Assembly: GCA_038748065.1 (NCBI GenBank)
Contig: JBCDJG010000074.1
Location: 1-19,631 of the forward strand
From: JBCDJG01 sp038748065
GTDB taxonomy: Bacteria; Pseudomonadota; Gammaproteobacteria; Pseudomonadales; Halieaceae
DNA: 19,631 nucleotides
Direction: 5' to 3'
This document shows positions 14,785 through 19,631 of the stretch, piece after piece. Below the pieces are notes generated by a model. That model searched no databases. It was given only the letters and a program-made list of their open reading frames with translations, and had not been told where the DNA came from. Both the position numbers and the translations under genes were made by a program. The first letter of the stretch is position 1; every line of letters starts with the position of its first letter.

Positions 14785-15933
14785 ATGCAAGCGGAGGCGC
14801 TGAAACAGGAGGCGGACATACTGCTCGACATGGTGGCGGATAACGGCTGTACGCTGGCCGACGCCGTGATGGAGCTCCCCATCAGCCACTACACTGACAC
14901 CGCTCGCTTTGAACGCGAGAAACTCGAACTTTTCCGCAACCACGCCCAGTTTGTGGGGCCAAGCTGCCTGCTGCCCAAGGCGGGTGACTTTTACGCTTTT
15001 GACGACACCGGCATACCGATACTCGTGGTGCGCAAAGCCGACGGCCAATTGGCGGCCTACCTGAACGCCTGCAGCCATCGAGGCGCGCCCCTCGGTGATG
15101 GCTGTGGCCAGGCCAGGGGCGGACGGCTATTAACGTGCCCCTACCATGCCTGGAGCTACACCCTGGATGGCGCGCTCCACGCGGTGCCCTATGGCGAGCG
15201 AGGCTTTACGGATATGGACCGCTCCACCCGCGGACTGCGCCCCCTGCAGGTCGAGGAACAGGACGGCTGTATCTTCGTGATGCCGAACCCAGAGCTGCGC
15301 TTTGATATGAGCGATACCCTGGGCGGCTTGGGGGAAAGCCTGTCAGGCTTCGGGTTCGACAATCATCACCTGCTGGGCATCAAGCGCGTGGAGACGGCGA
15401 TCAACTGGAAGCTGAACATGGACACCTTCCATGAGTTTTATCATTTCAGCGCTCTGCATCCGGAAACGATTGCGCAGATGAGCCATAACAACATCTGCCA
15501 CTACACGCAGTACGGGCGCAACCATTGCCTGAGCTCACCCACCTTACAGATCGATGAGCTGCATGGCTCAGCTCGTGATACCTGGCAGCCTCGCGATTAC
15601 ATGTCCTTCGTGTTCTTCCTGTTCCCGAACACCGTGCTGTTTGTGGTTAACGACCACTTCCAGACCTGGCGCGTGTACCCACTGGCGCAGGATCGGTCGG
15701 TGGTCTACCACAGCATGTATCTGCCCGAAGCGCCGGCATCAGAGGCAGAGCAGGCCGAACGCGAAGCCTATTTCCAAATGATCAACGATGTGGCCGTAAC
15801 CGAGGATTACACGCTGGTAGAACGGATTCAGCGCGGGCTGAATGCCGGTATCGACCGCACGGTTGTTGTTGGCCGCAACGAACCCGGTGTACAGAACATG
15901 CACCGACAAATTCTTGACCTGATGGGCGCCTGA
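14785..15933 (+). CDS. Rieske non-heme iron oxygenase, alpha subunit
   Basis: 382 residues. The Rieske [2Fe-2S] cluster ligands are C96 and H98 (NACSHRGAPLG) and C118 and H121 (LLTCPYHAWSY), with 19 residues between the two pairs. The mononuclear iron site is given by H220 and H225 (FYHFSALHP) and D341 (VTEDYTLVERIQRG), with E217 in the position of the bridging acid. All catalytic elements of a ring-hydroxylating, demethylating or monooxygenating family member are therefore present. No beta subunit, ferredoxin or reductase gene is in the window, so electrons must come from a partner elsewhere. The start ATG 14785 was chosen because upstream in-frame residues lie over the end of the dehydrogenase gene. 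The ribosome site is weak. Whether it hydroxylates a ring, an alkyl carbon or removes a methyl group cannot be decided. Confidence 0.92.
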   Translation: MQAEALKQEADILLDMVADNGCTLADAVMELPISHYTDTARFEREKLELFRNHAQFVGPSCLLPKAGDFYAFDDTGIPILVVRKADGQLAAYLNACSHRGAPLGDGCGQARGGRLLTCPYHAWSYTLDGALHAVPYGERGFTDMDRSTRGLRPLQVEEQDGCIFVMPNPELRFDMSDTLGGLGESLSGFGFDNHHLLGIKRVETAINWKLNMDTFHEFYHFSALHPETIAQMSHNNICHYTQYGRNHCLSSPTLQIDELHGSARDTWQPRDYMSFVFFLFPNTVLFVVNDHFQTWRVYPLAQDRSVVYHSMYLPEAPASEAEQAEREAYFQMINDVAVTEDYTLVERIQRGLNAGIDRTVVVGRNEPGVQNMHRQILDLMGA

Positions 15934-15962
15934 ACCGCCCTTTGTTAAACGAGGAAAGCAGC

Positions 15963-16943
15963 ATGAGTCTCGACAAACCTGCCCTGCTAAGGGCCTACCG
16001 TCAGATGAAGACCATCCGCGAATTCGAGGAGCGGGCCCACGCCGAAATTATGAACGGCCAGATCGCCGGCTTTACCCACCTTTATACCGGCCAGGAAGCG
16101 AATGCCGTCGGCGTCTGCGAACACCTGGATAACAGCGACACCATCATCTCGACTCACCGCGGCCACGGCCACTGTATTGCCAAGGGCGCCGATGTCATCG
16201 GCATGATGAAAGAGCTGTTCGGTTCCTCTGAAGGCTTGTGCAAGGGCAAAGGCGGCTCCATGCATATGGCCGATATCGAAAAAGGCATCCTGGGCGCCAA
16301 CGGCATCGTTGCCGGTGGGCCGCCGATCTCGGTCGGCTCGGCACTGGCGGCAAAGATTCGAGACAACGGCAAAGTCGCCGTGTCCTTCTCGGGCGATGGC
16401 TCCGTCAACCAGGGCACCTGTTTTGAGGCGATGAACCTCGCGGTAGTGCTCAACGTGCCAGCGGTGTTCGTCATCGAAAACAACTACTACTCCGAGCACA
16501 CCAATATCGAATACGCGGTCGGCACCGACGACCTCAAGGGCCGTACCGAGGCCTTTGGCTTCCCGGTCTTCGTTGCCGACGGCTCCGACTTCTTCGCCGT
16601 GTACGAGGCAGCGGGCAAGGCCATTAAGCACGCCCGCGCCGGCAACGGGCCCGCAGGCGTGTTCGCCGAACAGGGCCGCTACCATGGCCACTTTGTCGGT
16701 GACCCCCAGGCTTACCGCGGCGAAGGCGAGTTGGAGGACCTGAGGGAAAATTCCGACTGCCTGAAGAAATTCCGAGAGCGCATGCAGGAAACCGGCGAAA
16801 TCAGCATGGACGAACTGGACGCCATCGATGCCGAGGTACTGGCACTGATCGAGCAGGCCGTGACCGAGGCGAAGGCCGCCGCACGGCCCACCGCTGAGCA
16901 GGTGACCGACGACGTGTACATTAACTACGGCGCCAGCGCCTGA
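15963..16943 (+). CDS. acoA: acetoin/2-oxoacid dehydrogenase complex, E1 component alpha subunit
   Basis: 326 residues, the TPP-binding alpha chain of a thiamine-dependent dehydrogenase. STHRGHGH (63-70), the cofactor motif GDGSVNQGTCFEAMNLA (144-160) and the closing IENN (171-174) are all intact, as is the GKGGSMHMAD phosphorylation-loop-like segment (96-104). Length and order fit AcoA of acetoin cleavage systems or the equivalent chain of a pyruvate/branched-chain-type complex. The E1 pair decarboxylates or cleaves the substrate and passes an acyl group to E2 lipoamide. The start ATG 15963 has GAGGA 7 bases upstream, better than the in-frame ATG at 15942. The gap to the Rieske gene is 29 bp. 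The symbol is given by family resemblance; true acetoin specificity is not shown. Confidence 0.85.
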   Translation: MSLDKPALLRAYRQMKTIREFEERAHAEIMNGQIAGFTHLYTGQEANAVGVCEHLDNSDTIISTHRGHGHCIAKGADVIGMMKELFGSSEGLCKGKGGSMHMADIEKGILGANGIVAGGPPISVGSALAAKIRDNGKVAVSFSGDGSVNQGTCFEAMNLAVVLNVPAVFVIENNYYSEHTNIEYAVGTDDLKGRTEAFGFPVFVADGSDFFAVYEAAGKAIKHARAGNGPAGVFAEQGRYHGHFVGDPQAYRGEGELEDLRENSDCLKKFRERMQETGEISMDELDAIDAEVLALIEQAVTEAKAAARPTAEQVTDDVYINYGASA

Positions 16944-16960
16944 ACGAGAGGAGAGAGATC

Positions 16961-17968
16961 ATGGCTGAGAAGACTATGCGTGATGCCATCAACGAAGCCC
17001 TCCACCAGGCTATGGCAGAGGACGATTCGGTATTCGTAATCGGCGAAGACGTGGCGGGCTGCAATGGCAGCCCCAGCGGTGACGTTGGGGCTGTGGGCGG
17101 CGTATTCGGCGTAACCAGCGGCCTGTACAAGGAGTTCGGGCCGAACCGCTGCATCGATACCCCCATTTCTGAATCCGCCATTGTCGGCGCTGCTGCAGGT
17201 GCGGCCCTGGTCGGCATGCGCCCCGTGGCGGAGATCATGTTCGCCGACTTTATCGGCGTGTGCATGGACCAGATCGTCAACCAGATGGGCAAGTTTCGCT
17301 ACATGTTCGGCGGCAAGAGCCGGTGTCCGGCAGTCATCCGCTTCGCCGCAGGCGGCGGCTTCTCGGCGGCAGGCCAGCACAGCCAGGCGATGTATCAGGT
17401 GATGACATCATTCCCCGGCTTGAAGGTGGTGGTGCCGTCTAACGCCTACGATGCCAAGGGTCTGCTGTTGCAGGCTATCAAGGAAGATGACCCGGTGCTG
17501 TTCTTTGAACCGAAGATCCTCTACCAGGAAGCCTGCGAGGTGCCGGACGAGATGTACACGATTCCCTTTGGGGAGGCGAATTTTGTCCGGGAAGGAGATG
17601 ACGTCGCCGTTGTCGCTTTTGGCCAGATGGTGCCGAAAGCCGCCGCCGCCATCGACGCGCTGGAAGCCGACGGCATCAGCTGCGACCTGATCGATCCGCG
17701 CACCACCTCACCCCTGGATGAGGGCGCGATTCTGGAGAGTGTTGAGGCCACGGGCCGCCTCGTCGTCGTGGACGAAGCACCGCCGCGCTGCGGGCTGACC
17801 GCAGACGTCGCTGCCCTGGCAGCCGACAAGGCCTTCCATTCGCTGAAGGGTCCAGTCAAACAGGTGTGCGCACCGCACAGCCCGACACCTTTCTCTCCTG
17901 AACTGGAAGCGGCTTACATCCCCGATATCGACAAAATCAAAACCGCCATCAAAGAAACCATGGCCTGA
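16961..17968 (+). CDS. acoB: acetoin/2-oxoacid dehydrogenase complex, E1 component beta subunit
   Basis: 335 residues, the beta chain that completes the E1 active site. GEDVAGCNG near the start, DTPISESAIVG (66-76) with E71, the FADF segment and GGGFSAAGQHSQ (131-142) with H140 are the hallmarks of Transket_pyr and Transketolase_C domains. RLVVVDEAPPRCG in the C-terminal part is also typical. The gene begins 17 bp after E1 alpha, with a strong GAGAGGAGAGAG ribosome site. Together with its neighbours it forms the usual alpha-beta-E2 order of aco-type operons. Its substrate is probably a 2-oxo acid or acyloin made by the upstream oxygenases and dehydrogenases (inference). Pyruvate or branched-chain dehydrogenase E1 beta is the alternative label; the gene order and lengths cannot separate them fully. 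Confidence 0.88.
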   Translation: MAEKTMRDAINEALHQAMAEDDSVFVIGEDVAGCNGSPSGDVGAVGGVFGVTSGLYKEFGPNRCIDTPISESAIVGAAAGAALVGMRPVAEIMFADFIGVCMDQIVNQMGKFRYMFGGKSRCPAVIRFAAGGGFSAAGQHSQAMYQVMTSFPGLKVVVPSNAYDAKGLLLQAIKEDDPVLFFEPKILYQEACEVPDEMYTIPFGEANFVREGDDVAVVAFGQMVPKAAAAIDALEADGISCDLIDPRTTSPLDEGAILESVEATGRLVVVDEAPPRCGLTADVAALAADKAFHSLKGPVKQVCAPHSPTPFSPELEAAYIPDIDKIKTAIKETMA

Positions 17969-17991
17969 GCCACAAGACCAATAAGACGATT

Positions 17992-19158
17992 ATGAGTGAC
18001 ATATACCCGATAGCCGTGCCCAAGTGGGGCATCGAGATGGTCGAAGGCACCATCAACACCTGGAATAAGCAGGAAGGTGATGTCATCGCCAAAGGCGATG
18101 AAGTGTTCGAGATGGAGTCGGACAAGATCATCAACGTTTGGGATTCGCCGGTAGACGGCATCCTGCGCCGGGTGATTGCCGACGAAGGCGACGCCCACCC
18201 AGTCGGCGCCCTGCTTGGCGTTATCGCAGGCGCTGACGTAGACGATGCGGCGATCGACGCGTTTATCGCCAACTTCAGCGGCGAGGCGGCAGAGGCGCCC
18301 GCGGAAGAACCGGCGGCAGCGCCGGCCCCCACAAGCGGCGGACCCAATGACGCCTACACCCGCTCCTCACCCACCGTACGCAAGCTCGCAGACGAACTCG
18401 GCGTTGACCTGAACGCGGTTGAAGGCACGGGCCGCCGTGGCCGCATTACGGAGGATGACGTGCGCGCAGCAGCCGGTGGCGATGGGGGCGGTGACGACTT
18501 CGACGTCATCCCTATGACCGCCACGCGAAAGACCATTGCGCGGCGCCTGACCCAGGCCAAACAGGATATCCCGCATTACTACCTGAGCGTGCAGTGGCGC
18601 CTCGACGGCCTGCTCGCGCACCGCGCAAAACTGAATGAGAGCGGCGGGCAAAAGGTCTCTGTGAACGACCTGCTGGTTTACTGCGTCGGCCGCGCATTAA
18701 TGGCGGAGCCCAGAGTCAATATCAACGTCAGCGATGATGCCGTGCACCAGTTCAAGACCGCCAATGTCTCGGTGGCTATCGCCACCGATGATGGGCTCTA
18801 CCCGGTGACCATCCGCGGCGTGGAGAACCTGTCACCACAGGACATCGCCAGCGCCACGGCCGCAGCAGCAGATCGCGCTCGTTCAGGTTCGCTAACCCAG
18901 GACGATCTCTCGGGCGGCAGCTTCACCGTATCCAACCTCGGCATGTTCGGCATCAACCAGTTTACGGCCATCATCAACCCGCCCATGGGCGCCATCCTGG
19001 CACTGGGTGCCGGTACTGAACAGCCGGTGGTGGAGAACGGTGAACTGACAACGGGCACGGTGATGAACGCAACCCTGTCCTGCGATCATCGCGCTATCGA
19101 TGGCGCCGTGGGCTCAGCGTTTTTGCAAGCGCTGAAATCAGAGATCGATGGGCTGTAA
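17992..19158 (+). CDS. acoC: dihydrolipoamide acyltransferase, E2 of the acetoin/2-oxoacid complex
   Basis: 388 residues with all three E2 domains. The lipoyl domain is at about 4-80, with the modified lysine K45 in EMESDKI. An Ala/Pro/Glu-rich linker (about 97-115) follows. The peripheral E3-binding domain is at about 123-158 (SPTVRKLADELGVDLNAV...GRRGRITEDDV). A second Gly/Asp-rich linker leads to the catalytic acyltransferase domain, with H366 and D370 in DHRAIDGA. It accepts the acyl group from E1 and transfers it to CoA, giving acetyl-CoA or another acyl-CoA. A single lipoyl domain is typical of acetoin-type complexes. No lipoamide dehydrogenase gene follows, so E3 must be shared with the housekeeping complexes. 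It starts 23 bp after E1 beta with a weak AAGA ribosome site, and is last in the operon, followed by a terminator. Confidence 0.9.
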   Translation: MSDIYPIAVPKWGIEMVEGTINTWNKQEGDVIAKGDEVFEMESDKIINVWDSPVDGILRRVIADEGDAHPVGALLGVIAGADVDDAAIDAFIANFSGEAAEAPAEEPAAAPAPTSGGPNDAYTRSSPTVRKLADELGVDLNAVEGTGRRGRITEDDVRAAAGGDGGGDDFDVIPMTATRKTIARRLTQAKQDIPHYYLSVQWRLDGLLAHRAKLNESGGQKVSVNDLLVYCVGRALMAEPRVNINVSDDAVHQFKTANVSVAIATDDGLYPVTIRGVENLSPQDIASATAAAADRARSGSLTQDDLSGGSFTVSNLGMFGINQFTAIINPPMGAILALGAGTEQPVVENGELTTGTVMNATLSCDHRAIDGAVGSAFLQALKSEIDGL

Positions 19159-19160
19159 GC

Positions 19161-19195
19161 GGGGAACGCTGGCGCAGTTCCTCTTCTTTTTCTTC
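19161..19195 (+). terminator. intrinsic terminator after the right-hand operon
   Basis: GGGGAAC (19161-19167) and GTTCCTC (19177-19183) can form a 7-bp stem with one G-U pair and a 9-base loop. A T-rich tail with five consecutive T follows to about 19195. It begins 2 bp after the E2 stop codon and precedes a convergent small gene. The stem is moderate, so confidence is limited. Confidence 0.5.
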
Positions 19196-19199
19196 GAAT

Positions 19200-19418
19200 C
19201 TATCCATCGCTCAAGCTGCGAATCATAAAGACGACTTGAAGCAGTGCCAGCCCGATAAACAAGTGACCTATCCACCTTGAGTTCGTTCGAATCCGATAAT
19301 CGAGCTTGCTGCCCTCATACTCACCCGATCGATCCCAACGGATGCGACCGTCTGCCACCGCATAGTTGATTAATGCGAAGAGCACCATGAGCAGGGTAAA
19401 AGTAAGTCGGAGGTCCAT
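19200..19418 (-). CDS. small membrane protein with two predicted transmembrane helices, unknown function
   Basis: 72 residues. Hydrophobic segments lie at about 4-22 (LTFTLLMVLFALINYAV) and 50-67 (GHLFIGLALLQVVFMI), joined by a charged, Arg/Asp-rich loop of about 27 residues that would face the cytoplasm or periplasm. I do not recognise the family. The membrane topology, the lack of rare residues and the terminator-separated position convergent to the operon support a real gene, but the ribosome site before ATG 19418 is poor and the protein is short. A non-coding open frame is possible. It shares no obvious link with the catabolic genes. Confidence 0.5.
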   Translation of the reverse strand: MDLRLTFTLLMVLFALINYAVADGRIRWDRSGEYEGSKLDYRIRTNSRWIGHLFIGLALLQVVFMIRSLSDG

Positions 19419-19585
19419 GAGTGTTTAGCTGCTTAACAAAGTGCCGGAGCGCATACTCTGTTACGTAATTTCGATCCACTTGGGTTTAACCATGAACTAT
19501 CCAGGCTAATAGTGTAAAAATCTCGAAGAATGCCTGGCAGTCTTCCACGGCCCGGAACAAAAACTGAAGTGCAGGGCGCGCTCAA

Positions 19586-19614
19586 TTGCTCGCCTTGTAC
19601 CGGGTTGCTATAGT
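19586..19614 (+). promoter_or_regulatory. candidate promoter pointing off the right edge
   Basis: TTGCTC (19586-19591) and TATAGT (19609-19614) are separated by 17 bases, with good agreement to the sigma-70 -35 and -10 hexamers. Transcription would begin near the window edge, so the gene it serves is outside. The rest of the 213-bp stretch upstream of the small membrane protein holds no open frame that I can support. Confidence 0.38.
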
Positions 19615-19631
19615 CATGCCACCAGCCACCG

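Noticed and set aside
1..19631. Mobile element, CRISPR array, tRNA or phage defence system
   Set aside because: No transposase, integrase, terminal repeats, regularly spaced repeats, cloverleaf or nuclease/toxin gene was visible in any region read.

Overview
The window is dense, GC-rich bacterial chromosome from a heterotroph. It has short intergenic gaps, purine-rich ribosome binding sites and no introns. The gene set combines a Baeyer-Villiger monooxygenase, an HsaA-like flavin hydroxylase, a Rieske oxygenase, a carotenoid-cleavage oxygenase, an acyl-CoA synthetase, an acyl-CoA dehydrogenase, several SDRs and ThuA-like proteins. This looks most like a proteobacterial catabolic locus. A marine gammaproteobacterium (Halieaceae/Spongiibacteraceae type) is my guess, but no ribosomal or taxonomic marker is present. 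I see no tRNA, rRNA, CRISPR array, insertion sequence, integrase or phage gene. No gap without a gene exceeds 300 bases.

Left arm, minus strand (1-5016): a TPP-dependent acetolactate-synthase-like enzyme, a membrane-anchored thioredoxin-like protein, an HsaA-like ACAD-fold monooxygenase, an SDR, and the 5' part of a 4-hydroxyacetophenone-monooxygenase-type BVMO. The BVMO reading frame breaks close to the left edge. A small family-2-like glycosyltransferase (5159-5929, plus strand) lies between this group and the next.

Middle arm, minus strand (5956-11914): read from its promoter, the order is ThuA-like protein, SDR, LLM flavin oxidoreductase, acyl-CoA synthetase, and carotenoid oxygenase with a predicted N-terminal membrane anchor. 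Right arm, plus strand (12044-19158): SDR, ThuA-like protein, acyl-CoA dehydrogenase, Rieske oxygenase, and the E1-alpha, E1-beta and E2 subunits of an acetoin/2-oxoacid dehydrogenase complex, followed by a likely intrinsic terminator. The two arms diverge from an AT-rich spacer (11915-12043). That spacer holds an inverted repeat overlapping a candidate promoter, and each arm begins with a ThuA-like/SDR pair.

Taken together (inference): the locus is probably a regulated pathway that oxidises and shortens a hydrophobic, ketone- or alkene-bearing compound such as a terpenoid, apocarotenoid or steroid-like molecule. The CoA ligase would activate an acid and the ACAD would desaturate it. The oxygenases and SDRs would make alcohols and ketones. 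The BVMO and the TPP enzymes would cleave carbon-carbon bonds next to carbonyls. The substrate cannot be named from sequence alone. The redox partners these enzymes normally need (flavin reductase, ferredoxin and reductase, lipoamide dehydrogenase) are all absent from the window. The right edge holds a small two-helix membrane protein and a promoter pointing out of the window.
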